A stretch of 64,000 bases of DNA from Rhodothermales bacterium (GTDB lineage Bacteria; Bacteroidota; Rhodothermia; Rhodothermales; UBA10348): positions 102,290 to 166,289 of the forward strand of contig JAEPNP010000002.1 in assembly GCA_017643395.1 (NCBI GenBank). The letters are read 5' to 3'. Below, in pieces: positions 43,144-51,682 of this stretch (position 1 is the first letter of the stretch; each line of letters starts with the position of its first letter). Under the pieces are notes generated by a model. The model searched no databases. It was not told the DNA's origin and saw only the letters and a list, made by a program, of their open reading frames with translations. The position numbers and the translations under genes were made by a program.

Positions 43144-44261
43144 CCGGCCAGTTCCTCCGCCGTGAGCCGGATGGATACGATGTAGGGCGGCAAGCCCTCG
43201 CCCCAGTGTCCGTAGGTCGTGGTGACCACGTCTCCGTTCGGCAGCACCTCCACGCCCGGGTAGGTCGAGTCCCAGGGGTTGGTATTGTCCATGAGCCGGA
43301 GGCGCGTCCCCGCGGGCTCCTGCGCATGCAGGTCCTCGTAAGAACCTATCCAGGAGAGCCAGTCTCCGCGCGTGGTTTCGTCCGTGCCCATGTCTCGGAA
43401 CACCACCAGCAGGGATCCGTCGGTCAGGTAGCGCAGGGTGTGCCGATCTCCGGTCAGCGCCTCCGGCAGGAGCTGCGGCTCGGACCACGTTTGGCCCTCG
43501 TCCTGAGAGAAGCTGACGAAGCTGCGGCCGGACGCACGGCTGTTTTCCCGGAGCAGCATCGCCAGTTCGTCGCCGTCCGGGCTGCGCACCACGCCGGGCT
43601 CGCACAGGTCCAGGTCCGGATGCGTGAGGATCTCCCTCGGCGCGGACCATGTCAGGCCGCCATCGTCCGAGGCGGTCGTGTACACCCTGAACTGCCCGGC
43701 CTCGCCTCCTTCCGCAAAGAATCGGCCGTCGTCATGGAAGAAGGCCATATACGAGCCGTCTTTGAGCCGCTCCACCGATGACATGGCCACGATGCCGCCG
43801 AAGTCGCCGATCGGCTCCAGAGCCGACCAGTACCCGCCATCGTCCTCCGAAACCGCCATGCGGATCGGGTAAAGGCCCGAAAACATGATGACACGGCGCA
43901 CGCCGTTCGGATCGACGACCCTATAGAGCGTGGGCACCTCCTGGGAGGTGCTCCAGTTGTCCGGCACCGGCAGCCGATCCGACCACGTGCGGCCGGCGTC
44001 ATGCGAGCGGCGATAGACCACCGCGCCGCGGCCGTGGCCCTCCGGATACGCCAGAAGCATGGTGCGGCCGTCCTCCAGCAGCACCGTCGAGGGATGCCCC
44101 AGGTACTGCGCCGTGTCCTGGTCCACGACCGAGCGGCGGTCCGTGTCCGCCGTGAGGTCGATTTCAGGCACGCCGTAGCGGGTAGGCAGCTCGGGCGGCC
44201 CAGCGCAGGCGGCGAGCAGGACGAGGGCCGGCAGCCACCCCATCGCCCGCCTAGTCGTCAT
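43122..44261 (-). CDS. Sialidase-superfamily exo-glycosidase-like lipoprotein
   Basis: A 379-residue protein with a lipobox (ALVLLAAC). Four Asp-box type turns are visible: SHDAGRTWS, SEDDGGYWS, SDDGGLTWS and SQDEGQTWS. These are typical of six-bladed sialidase/neuraminidase propellers. An Arg-rich active-site cluster is suggested by LLREN and YPEGHGRGAVVYRRS. The substrate need not be sialic acid, since many Bacteroidota members act on other sugars or are lectin-like. It overlaps the peptidase gene by 11 bases at its 5' end and the histidine phosphatase by 22 bases at its 3' end. Confidence 0.78.
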   Translation of the reverse strand: MTTRRAMGWLPALVLLAACAGPPELPTRYGVPEIDLTADTDRRSVVDQDTAQYLGHPSTVLLEDGRTMLLAYPEGHGRGAVVYRRSHDAGRTWSDRLPVPDNWSTSQEVPTLYRVVDPNGVRRVIMFSGLYPIRMAVSEDDGGYWSALEPIGDFGGIVAMSSVERLKDGSYMAFFHDDGRFFAEGGEAGQFRVYTTASDDGGLTWSAPREILTHPDLDLCEPGVVRSPDGDELAMLLRENSRASGRSFVSFSQDEGQTWSEPQLLPEALTGDRHTLRYLTDGSLLVVFRDMGTDETTRGDWLSWIGSYEDLHAQEPAGTRLRLMDNTNPWDSTYPGVEVLPNGDVVTTTYGHWGEGLPPYIVSIRLTAEELAGYSTGRQ

Positions 44262-46593
44262 CCGCCGGCAGGTTGAAGTTGACGTTGTTGCGATAGTCCC
44301 CCAGCAGGTGCTCGGCGAAGTAGTACCACGTCATGCGGGTGAAGTAAGGCGTCATGCTGCCGAAACCATGGCGCTGACCAGGCAGCAGCATGAAATCGAA
44401 CCGTTTGCCGGCCTTCACAAGCTCGTTCACCAGGCGCATGGTATTGGCCGGGTGCACGTTGCTGTCGATGTCCCCGTGCACCAGAAGCAGATGCCCTTCC
44501 AGGTTGCCCGCGAGCGCCTGATTGGTCTCTACCGGACCCTCGAAATACTCCTCCTCGACCTCGATTTCTTCCTCCTCACCGTCCTCGTTCGTGATGGTTT
44601 CCTTCTTCTTGCGGGTCTTTGATTCGACGCCGTTGTGCACCTCACCCCACCAGATGTTGTACACGTTGTTGTCGTGGTTGCCGGCTGAAGACACCGCCGC
44701 GGTGTAGAAGTCGGGGTAGGTCAGCAGCGCCGCCGTCGACATGAACCCGCCTCCGGAGTGGCCGAAAATGCCCACCTTGCCGAGGTCGATCCAGTCGTGA
44801 CGTGCTCCCAGCTGCTCGAGGCCGTACTTGTTGTCGGCCAGCGCATAGTCCCGCAGATCGCCGTAGCCGTAGTTGTGGTAGTGTTTGCTCCTGCGTGGAC
44901 TGCCCCCACGGTTTCCAAACGCGACCACCACGAAGCCCACCTGCGCCAGCGGCATCTGGCGGCCGGAGAACGAGAAACCGATGGGCCACGGCTCGGTCTG
45001 GGGCCCGGGATAGACGTACGAGATGATGGGGTACTTCTCGGCCGGATCGAAATCGAACGGCTTCCACATCACGCCATAGAGATCCGTGTGGCCGTCAGCC
45101 GCCTTGACGGAGAAGTACTCAGGGGCCTGCCAGCCGGCCTCCTCGGCCTGGCTCAAGTCGGTCTCTTCCAGCTCCAGCACCACGGCGCCTCGACGGTCGC
45201 GCAGCACACTGCGGGGCGCCGCATCCACCCGCGAGATGGTGTCCACCCAGAAGTCGTGGTTGTCGCTCATCGAGAACGAGTGGTTGGCGTCCTCCGGGCT
45301 GATGCGCTGCATGCCCGAGCCGTCAAAATTGACCCGGTATTTCTGTGAGAAGTAGGGGTTCACACCCTCCTCCCTGCCGAAACCCTCGAAATAGATGACC
45401 TGCGCCGTGGTGTCGACGCGGTGCACGCCGCCGACCACGAAGTAGCCGTCTGTGACCCGGTTCATCAGGTTGCCCTCGCCATCGTACCGGTACAGCTGAT
45501 TCCACCCCGTGCGCTCCGAGGTCCAGATGAACTCCTCGCCCTCGTTGACGACCACGAGGTCCATGTAGCGCGTGTTGTGGTATGGCTCGCTCGTTTCTGA
45601 CCACAGGACCTCCACCTCACCCGTGGTGGTGTTGGCTTTGCACACGTCCACGTGCGCCCAGGTGCGGTCCCTGCGCAGGAAGTAGAGGTAGTCGGAGGTT
45701 TCGGTCTCGAAGAAGCCACCGCGGTTGAAGTACGCGCCCCCAAGCGACTGGTCCTTCCACTTGTCGGTGTCCAGCTTCAGGCCCTCCTTGCTCTCGACAT
45801 CGAACACCCACACCTCGTCCTGAGGCACATTCTCCTCGCCGGGCATCGGATACTTGTAGCTCTCCAGCGTTGGGCGCTTGCCGAGCGAGTTGATCACCCA
45901 CAGGTCGCCGACCTCCCGGCGGTCCTGACGACGCACGTACAGCTTCTCCTCGTCCTCGAACCAGTTCGCCCGGCTGCGCAGGCGTTTGGTCGATGTGGTG
46001 TCCGAGTCACTGGCCTGGTACGAGTACCACTTCTCGCCGTCCTCCGTGAGCTGATACTCGGTCGAGTCCGGATCGCCGCTCCGCATCAGATACAGGTTGT
46101 GATTGCGCGCGAACGCAATCCACGTGGAGTCCGGACTGTAGGTGGCCCATCCCAGGCGCTCCTCCGCATCGATCGAATCCCCAGCCACCAGATCGCGGGT
46201 TTCAAACCGGTATTCGAAGCCTATCGAGTCGACGTGGAAGGTGAAGAGCCCCTTGTCCACGTCATACTCGAAGTCATCAAGATCCAGGTCCAGCGCGTTG
46301 AATGGACGCTCGAAGTGCTCCGTCAGCTCGGCTGCGAGGGCATCCCGATCGAAGAGCTCCCGCTTCTGCCTGCGGGGCGCATCGACCATATACCAGTTCG
46401 TGCCTTCCGGCGTCTCGTACTGGTACCAGAAGCGGCTTTCGTCCTCGATCCAGCGGGGAAAGACAGACGTGGATCCGACCATCTTGTCCATGCGCTCCTG
46501 CGTGAAGCGCTCGGCGAGGTCGAAGTTGGCCTGCGCCTGGGCGACAGTGGCAAAAACCAGGGGCAGTATCAGGAGGGGAAGGGCTCGCTTCAT
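44251..46593 (-). CDS. Dipeptidyl peptidase IV-like S9 peptidase
   Basis: A 780-residue secreted serine peptidase. The ATG at 46593 gives the signal MKRALPLLILPLVFATVAQAQA. Residues ~60-500 are the DPPIV-type beta-propeller (WYMVDAPRRQKRELFDRD; DLWVINSLGKR; EEFIWTSERTGWNQLYRYDGEG). The alpha/beta-hydrolase domain has the nucleophile in IFGHSGGGFMS (about Ser613), Asp in GDIDSNVHP (about 710) and His in GQRHGFG (about 741). An unusual insertion of about 26 charged residues (SKTRKKKETITNEDGEEEEI, then acidic) sits between the Ser and Asp elements. It removes X-Pro or X-Ala dipeptides in the periplasm. The start overlaps nothing; the divergent sulfatase is 83 bases away. Confidence 0.9.
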   Translation of the reverse strand: MKRALPLLILPLVFATVAQAQANFDLAERFTQERMDKMVGSTSVFPRWIEDESRFWYQYETPEGTNWYMVDAPRRQKRELFDRDALAAELTEHFERPFNALDLDLDDFEYDVDKGLFTFHVDSIGFEYRFETRDLVAGDSIDAEERLGWATYSPDSTWIAFARNHNLYLMRSGDPDSTEYQLTEDGEKWYSYQASDSDTTSTKRLRSRANWFEDEEKLYVRRQDRREVGDLWVINSLGKRPTLESYKYPMPGEENVPQDEVWVFDVESKEGLKLDTDKWKDQSLGGAYFNRGGFFETETSDYLYFLRRDRTWAHVDVCKANTTTGEVEVLWSETSEPYHNTRYMDLVVVNEGEEFIWTSERTGWNQLYRYDGEGNLMNRVTDGYFVVGGVHRVDTTAQVIYFEGFGREEGVNPYFSQKYRVNFDGSGMQRISPEDANHSFSMSDNHDFWVDTISRVDAAPRSVLRDRRGAVVLELEETDLSQAEEAGWQAPEYFSVKAADGHTDLYGVMWKPFDFDPAEKYPIISYVYPGPQTEPWPIGFSFSGRQMPLAQVGFVVVAFGNRGGSPRRSKHYHNYGYGDLRDYALADNKYGLEQLGARHDWIDLGKVGIFGHSGGGFMSTAALLTYPDFYTAAVSSAGNHDNNVYNIWWGEVHNGVESKTRKKKETITNEDGEEEEIEVEEEYFEGPVETNQALAGNLEGHLLLVHGDIDSNVHPANTMRLVNELVKAGKRFDFMLLPGQRHGFGSMTPYFTRMTWYYFAEHLLGDYRNNVNFNLPADDD

Positions 46594-46676
46594 GACTCTA
46601 TCTTGGCGGTGACGCCCCGGCACCTTCCGGGACTGAACCCGGAGCATACACCCCCCACACCCCCCGAGGCAAAGCC

Positions 46677-48149
46677 ATGCGGCGCTCCCTCCTGCTGGTC
46701 CTTCTCCTCACCGCCTGCGCGCAGCCGGAGCCGCCGCCGAATGTGATCTACATCCTGGCCGACGACCTGGGATACGGCGAACTCGGTGCCTACGGACAGG
46801 AGTTGATTCGCACTCCCAACCTGGACCGCCTGGCCGCCGAAGGCATGCGGTTCACGCAGCATTATTCCGGCAGTCCGGTGTGCGCGCCCTCCCGCGGCTC
46901 GCTGCTGACGGGGAAGCACACGGGCACGGCCTTCGTGCGTGACAACTTCGAGGTCGGCGGCTGGGGCCCCGACGAACCGGAGGGGCAGCTTCCGCTGGCG
47001 GACTCCGAAACCACCATCGCCGAGCTCCTGCAGCCGATGGGCTATCGCACGGGCTTCGTCGGCAAGTGGGGCCTGGGCGGTCCCGACTCCGAGGGTCACC
47101 CCAACAATCAGGGTTTTGACCGCTTTTACGGCTATCTCTGCCAGCGCGTGGCCCACAACTACTACCCGACGCATCTCTGGAGCGATGGCCTCGCGGACTC
47201 CCTGGAAGGCAACACACCCTGGTTCAGCGCGCACCAGCGCATCGATGCGCCCCTGGACTCGGAGATGGAGTATTACGCGCGATACCAGCGGCAGACGTAC
47301 GCGCCGGAACGCATGATCGAGGAGGCGCTGGCCTTCCTGGACTCGGCCCAAGAAGATCCCTTCTTCCTGGTCTACGCCACCCCCATCCCGCACCTCGCCC
47401 TGCAGGTCCCGGTGGAAGAACTCGACGCCTACGCCGGCGCGTTCGATGAAGAGCCGTTCTTCGGGCGTCCCTACCTGCCGCATCCGCGTCCGCTGTCCGC
47501 CTACGCCGCCATGATCACCTACATGGACCGCAACATCGGCCGGCTGCTGGACCGCCTCGAGGAACTCGGCGTGGCCGACAATACAATCGTCATGTTCTCT
47601 TCGGACAACGGCACCACCTACACAGGCGGCGTCGAGGCGGAGACGTTTAACTCCACGGACGGCCTGCGTGGGCTGAAGGGGTCGGTATTCGAAGGCGGCA
47701 TTCGCGTGCCGATGATCGCGCGGTGGCCACAGCGCATCGCGCCGGGCACGACGACTGATCATGTTTCGGCGTTCTGGGATGTGCTGCCCACTTTGGCAGA
47801 CCTCACCGGAGCAGCGGCTCCTCGGGGCATAGACGGAGAGTCTTTCTCCCACGTGCTTCTGGGCGATGAGCCCATCGCCCGTGAGAGACCGCTCTACTGG
47901 GAATACCACGCCTTCGGCGCCATGCAGGCCGTACGATGGGATCAGTGGAAAGCCGTGCGTCTCAACGCGCGTGAGGACCCGCACGGACCGATCCAGCTGT
48001 TTGATCTGGAGGCGGACCGTAGCGAGACCACCGACGTCGCCGCAGACCATCCGGATGTAGTGGCGCGCATGGATTCGGTGATGCAGAGCCGGCGGCCCAG
48101 TCATCTGGCGCGGTGGAATTTCGGCGAGTCCTACTCGGCAGACGGATGA
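46677..48149 (+). CDS. Type I sulfatase (arylsulfatase family) lipoprotein
   Basis: A 490-residue secreted sulfatase. A lipobox is present (LLLTAC). The metal site is NVIYILADDLGYGELGAYGQ. The catalytic signature is C69-A-P-S-R, followed by GSLLTGKHTG; the Cys is converted to formylglycine. Further metal and sulfate ligands lie in FVGKWGLGG and MFSSDNGTTYTG. The family resembles N-acetylgalactosamine-6-sulfatase-like or arylsulfatase A-like enzymes. The polymer substrate is not known. The stop overlaps the start of an FGE gene, so the activating enzyme is translated with it. Confidence 0.92.
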   Translation: MRRSLLLVLLLTACAQPEPPPNVIYILADDLGYGELGAYGQELIRTPNLDRLAAEGMRFTQHYSGSPVCAPSRGSLLTGKHTGTAFVRDNFEVGGWGPDEPEGQLPLADSETTIAELLQPMGYRTGFVGKWGLGGPDSEGHPNNQGFDRFYGYLCQRVAHNYYPTHLWSDGLADSLEGNTPWFSAHQRIDAPLDSEMEYYARYQRQTYAPERMIEEALAFLDSAQEDPFFLVYATPIPHLALQVPVEELDAYAGAFDEEPFFGRPYLPHPRPLSAYAAMITYMDRNIGRLLDRLEELGVADNTIVMFSSDNGTTYTGGVEAETFNSTDGLRGLKGSVFEGGIRVPMIARWPQRIAPGTTTDHVSAFWDVLPTLADLTGAAAPRGIDGESFSHVLLGDEPIARERPLYWEYHAFGAMQAVRWDQWKAVRLNAREDPHGPIQLFDLEADRSETTDVAADHPDVVARMDSVMQSRRPSHLARWNFGESYSADG

Positions 48150-49048
48150 GGCTGCTATTGATTGTGGCCCTGGTGCTCATCGGTTGTGGCGAGCCCGCGG
48201 CGCCGCCGGAAGGCATGGTGGCCATCCCCGGCGGCACTTTTCTGATGGGGTCCGACACGGGACGGCCGGATGAACTGCCGCCCCACGAAGTGACCGTCTC
48301 CGACTTCTGGATGGACTCAACCGAGGTCACGAATGCCCGTTTTGCCCGGTTCGTGGAAGAAACGGGCTATGTGACCGAAGCCGAAAAGCCGGTGCCCGGT
48401 TTTGCCGATCTGGATCCGGGATCGCTCCTGTTCGAGGCTCCCGACGGCCCGGTGGATCTGTCCCGCCACACGCAGTGGTGGGCCTGGGTACCGGGGGCCT
48501 CCTGGCGTTCGCCGGAGGGTCCGGGCAGTGGCCTGGAAGGGCGCATGGACCACCCGGTGGTGCATGTTTCGTGGAACGACGCCGTGGCGTTCGCCGAGTG
48601 GCACGGCGCCCGACTGCCGACCGAGGCTGAGTGGGAGTACGCCGCCCGAGCGGGTTCCTCCGACCGGTTCCAATGGGGGAACCGGGATCCCGAACCGACC
48701 GACGCCAACGTCTGGCAAGGCCCGTTCCCGGAGCACAACGAGGTCCTGGACGGATTTTCCGCGACCGCTCCCGTCGGGCAGTTTCCGGCGAACGGTTTCG
48801 GGCTCTACGACATGGCCGGAAACGTCTGGGAGTGGACTGCCGACTGGTACCATCCGCGATACTACGCGACATCCCCGGCCTCAAATCCTGCAGGTCCCTC
48901 CACCGGTACATCCCGTGTTCTGCGGGGTGGCTCATTCCTGTGTCACAAGGCCTATTGCGAGTCCTACAGGCCGACGGCCCGCATGCACAATACGCCCGAT
49001 TCGGGCACCCATCACCAGGGCTTCCGACTGGTCTGGAGCCGGCCCTAG
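48146..49048 (+). CDS. Formylglycine-generating enzyme (SUMF1 family) lipoprotein
   Basis: A 300-residue exported protein; I start at the ATG at 48146 (signal LLLIVALVLIGCG). Family motifs are MVAIPGGTFLMGSD, DSTEVTNARFARFVEETGY, HPVVHVSWNDAVAFAEWHGARLPTEAEWEYAARAG, GLYDMAGNVWEWT and GGSFLCHKAYCESYRPTARMHNTPDSGTHHQGFRL. The CHKAYC pair (about Cys266 and Cys271) matches the two copper-binding catalytic cysteines of true FGE, so it should be active, unlike many SUMF1-like paralogues. The ATGA overlap with the sulfatase implies it oxidises that enzyme's Cys69. Its lipoprotein signal suggests the reaction happens outside the cytosol. Confidence 0.9.
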   Translation: MRLLLIVALVLIGCGEPAAPPEGMVAIPGGTFLMGSDTGRPDELPPHEVTVSDFWMDSTEVTNARFARFVEETGYVTEAEKPVPGFADLDPGSLLFEAPDGPVDLSRHTQWWAWVPGASWRSPEGPGSGLEGRMDHPVVHVSWNDAVAFAEWHGARLPTEAEWEYAARAGSSDRFQWGNRDPEPTDANVWQGPFPEHNEVLDGFSATAPVGQFPANGFGLYDMAGNVWEWTADWYHPRYYATSPASNPAGPSTGTSRVLRGGSFLCHKAYCESYRPTARMHNTPDSGTHHQGFRLVWSRP

Positions 49049-49134
49049 CGACAGGCGGGCTCACGAACGGGACAGCGCCCCGACACGTGCGACGAACGGC
49101 TGAACGGTGCTCGAAACACGCGGTTTGAAGAATT

Positions 49135-49926
49135 ATGGCACGCAGATCCATCCAACTCCTCACTGCCGCGGTCCTGTTCTCGCTGGCCGGCACATTCGCC
49201 CTCCTGGTGTTTCCGCCACTGTGGGAGGTATTCGGGCCGTGGTACGAAACCCTTGTCAAGGCTCCCACATGGACCTACATGGCGGTTCTTCCGATTGCCG
49301 TGGCGCTGGTCTATCTGCCCCAACTTGGAGCAAGCCTGCTGACCAAGGTTTTCCTGTGGGGTACGGTCATCGGAGCCGCCGCTGAACTCATCGGAACTAT
49401 CACTGGACTGCCCTTCGGCACGTACGTGTACACGGGTTGGTTGGGCCCCAAGATCATGGGGCATGTGCCGTGGTTCATCCCGCTTTCCTGGTTCGCGATG
49501 GGCCTCGTAGCCTTCGATCTGGCGGGCCGCCTGGTCCGGCCCGGAACGCTGAGGGTGATCGTGGGAGCCGCGTTCCTGACGCTCTGGGACGTCTCTCTCG
49601 ACCCCGCCATGTCCAAGGCATTTCCCTTCTGGGTCTATCCGGACGGCGGCTTTTTCTATGGGATGCCGCTCTCAAATTGGGGTGGCTGGCTGCTGGTCTC
49701 GTTCATCATCATGGCCGGATTCGAGTTTCTTCTGGGTGATCGCAAGCCACGGGCCGCGGAAGCTCGCTACCTGTACCTCATCAATTGCCTGTTTCCGCTC
49801 GGGTTATCGGCCCTCTATGGCCTCTGGGGAGCGGTGTTGGCCGGGGCTGTCGCGACCGCCGTGGTGATGGTCTCTACTCGCGAGGGGGCCGCGCTCGCCC
49901 GTTTGAAGCTGGTGCTTAATCCATGA
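49135..49926 (+). CDS. cruF: Carotenoid 1',2'-hydratase-like membrane protein
   Basis: A 263-residue protein with about seven membrane segments. It matches the CruF/DUF422 family: GLPFGTYVYTGWLGPKIMGHVPWFIPLSWFAMG, TLWDVSLDPAMSKAFPFWVYPDGGFFYGMPLSNWGGWLL, and YLINCLFPLG. CruF hydrates the psi-end of gamma-carotene or bisanhydrobacterioruberin-type carotenoids at C-1', which prepares the site for glycosylation. The next two genes, an acyltransferase and a GT2, overlap it in series. It is the only part of carotenoid synthesis in the window. Confidence 0.88.
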   Translation: MARRSIQLLTAAVLFSLAGTFALLVFPPLWEVFGPWYETLVKAPTWTYMAVLPIAVALVYLPQLGASLLTKVFLWGTVIGAAAELIGTITGLPFGTYVYTGWLGPKIMGHVPWFIPLSWFAMGLVAFDLAGRLVRPGTLRVIVGAAFLTLWDVSLDPAMSKAFPFWVYPDGGFFYGMPLSNWGGWLLVSFIIMAGFEFLLGDRKPRAAEARYLYLINCLFPLGLSALYGLWGAVLAGAVATAVVMVSTREGAALARLKLVLNP

Positions 49927-50555
49927 TGCGCGCCGTGCTCGCTACGCTAATGAAACGCGCATTGCGTGCGTCGTTTCGGGAGGTGCGAATGTCCGGATCC
50001 GTGCCGGACGGTCCGGTCGTGCTGTTTGCGAATCACCACAACTATTACGACGGGTACCTGGCGTGGCTCGTCGCGCGCACGGTGGGTCGCAGCCCGCTTG
50101 TCTGGATGGAAGAGTGGGATCGGTTTCCCTTCTTTCGGGCGATGGGCGCTTTGCCGTTTCCAGCCGATGACCCGATCCGCAGGGCCGCTACCGTGCGCCA
50201 CACAGCTCGTGCACTTGGAGAGCCCGACGCGGCCCTCGTCTACTTCCCGGAAGGCAGATTGCACGCCCCGGACGAGGGACTTGATGCCTTCGAGCCAGGG
50301 CCGCTGGAACGGCTCCACCATGTGCTGGGTCGCCCATCCTGGGTTCCCATGGCCATCCGGGTCCGGTGGGGGCGCACGGCCACGCCGGTCGCAGAGGTGC
50401 GTCTCGGCGATTCGGGTGGGCCGGAGAATGCACGCCAACGACTTCTAGACACCATGGAATCAAGCAGCGAGGCCTCGACCGTCATCCTGACCGGTCGGCG
50501 AGGCCCGGACGAACGCTGGTCGTTCGGATTCCTGAGAACACTGTTCAACCGATGA
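49923..50555 (+). CDS. Lysophospholipid-acyltransferase-fold acyltransferase
   Basis: A 210-residue acyltransferase with the HX4D motif in FANHHNYYDGYLAWLV and the second motif in YFPEGRLHAPDE. The PlsC/LPLAT fold transfers acyl groups to lipid or sugar hydroxyls. It sits between cruF and the GT2, with 4-nt overlaps on both sides. A role in acylating the carotenoid sugar (as in salinixanthin-type acyl glucosides) is the natural inference, but membrane lipid synthesis cannot be excluded. An ATG at 49926 is an alternative start, one codon downstream. Confidence 0.78.
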   Translation: MMRAVLATLMKRALRASFREVRMSGSVPDGPVVLFANHHNYYDGYLAWLVARTVGRSPLVWMEEWDRFPFFRAMGALPFPADDPIRRAATVRHTARALGEPDAALVYFPEGRLHAPDEGLDAFEPGPLERLHHVLGRPSWVPMAIRVRWGRTATPVAEVRLGDSGGPENARQRLLDTMESSSEASTVILTGRRGPDERWSFGFLRTLFNR

Positions 50556-51682
50556 GGTGGTTCATAGCACTTGCCGCCGTGGTGCACGCCATGCAGTGGA
50601 TCACGCTCCTGATGAACCTCGGATATCTGCGCAGGTGGCGCCCCGAGGCGCACACCTCCGGTCTTCCGAGCGGCAAACTGAGTGTGCTGATCCCCGCCTA
50701 CAACGAGGCGCACAATCTTCGCACCCTGATCCCGAGTCTGCTGAAGCAGGATCACGCGCATGTCGAGTTCATCCTGGTGGACGATGGCTCGACCGACGAA
50801 ACGCAGGAGGTGCTCGCGGGCTTCGACGATCACCGCCTCACCGTGCTCCGCACGCAGGGACCACCGGAGGGATGGGTCGGAAAGGTGCACGCCCTCTATC
50901 AGGCTACAAGAAAGGCGACAGGGACGCACTATCTCTTTCTGGACGCCGACCTGACATTGCTTCGTGAGGATACCCTCTCCCGCATAGACCGTGTGTTTGC
51001 GGAGACCCCCGCCCGCGTCCTCACGGGCCTGCCGAATCTGAAGGGAGGCGGGTTGCTGCTCGTGAGTCTCGTGGCCTCCGCGGTGTTGAATGGGCTGCCC
51101 TGGCCCATCGCCCGTATGACACGCCGACGTTCGCTCGGGGCCCTCAACGGGCAGTGCTGGATGGTTGATGCCGAGACGTATCACAAGCACGAACTGCACG
51201 CTAGCCATCGGTCTGAGATCCTGGAGGACGTACGCATCGGGCGCTTCCTGATAGGCTCTGGACGGCCGCCGACCCTGGTTGATCTTCGGCGGGATCTGTC
51301 CGTGACCATGTACAGAACACTACCTGAAGCGTGGGTCGGCTTCCGGAAGAACGCCTACCTGATCGTCGGAGGTACTCCGCTGGCGTTTGCGGCCCTGTTC
51401 GGTGTCTTCGGCTTCGCGTTCAGCGTCGCTCCGTTTCTGTCCGGCGGTCTCTTGCTCTCACTGTATGCGCTCAAGGCCACGACAGACCGGTTCATGGGCA
51501 TGCCACTCTGGGTCACTGCTCTGGCGCCCGTTTCGTACCTGATGTCGAGCGCCATGCAGCTCGACTCCGCCTGGCATCACCTTACCGGCAAGGTGCGCTG
51601 GAAAGGTCGGCTTGTCAGTCCACAAATAGCGGCACGAAGTCAAACCGTGCCACATCGAACAGCCCCCGATCTCCAAGTTTGA
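50552..51682 (+). CDS. Family 2 glycosyltransferase (CruG-like)
   Basis: A 376-residue membrane-associated GT2. The ATG at 50552 overlaps the acyltransferase stop by 4 nt. A hydrophobic N-terminal segment precedes LSVLIPAYNEAHNLRTLIPSLLKQ. The nucleotide-sugar motif is FILVDDGSTDET, the DxD is in YLFLDADLTLL, and QCWMVDAETY plus EILEDVRIGRFL give the acceptor/catalytic region. Membrane helices near the C-terminus (AFAALFGVFGFAFSVAPFLSGGLLLSLYA) are like CruG. Together with CruF and the acyltransferase it probably makes a 2'- or 1'-O-glycosylated acylated carotenoid. The 3' end overlaps the convergent adenine deaminase by 68 bases. Confidence 0.8.
   Translation: MRWFIALAAVVHAMQWITLLMNLGYLRRWRPEAHTSGLPSGKLSVLIPAYNEAHNLRTLIPSLLKQDHAHVEFILVDDGSTDETQEVLAGFDDHRLTVLRTQGPPEGWVGKVHALYQATRKATGTHYLFLDADLTLLREDTLSRIDRVFAETPARVLTGLPNLKGGGLLLVSLVASAVLNGLPWPIARMTRRRSLGALNGQCWMVDAETYHKHELHASHRSEILEDVRIGRFLIGSGRPPTLVDLRRDLSVTMYRTLPEAWVGFRKNAYLIVGGTPLAFAALFGVFGFAFSVAPFLSGGLLLSLYALKATTDRFMGMPLWVTALAPVSYLMSSAMQLDSAWHHLTGKVRWKGRLVSPQIAARSQTVPHRTAPDLQV

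Noticed and set aside
45652-46746. 364-codon plus-strand frame
   Set aside because: Antisense to the S9 peptidase; no domain.
46590-48104. 504-codon minus-strand frame
   Set aside because: Antisense to the sulfatase, which has full family motifs.
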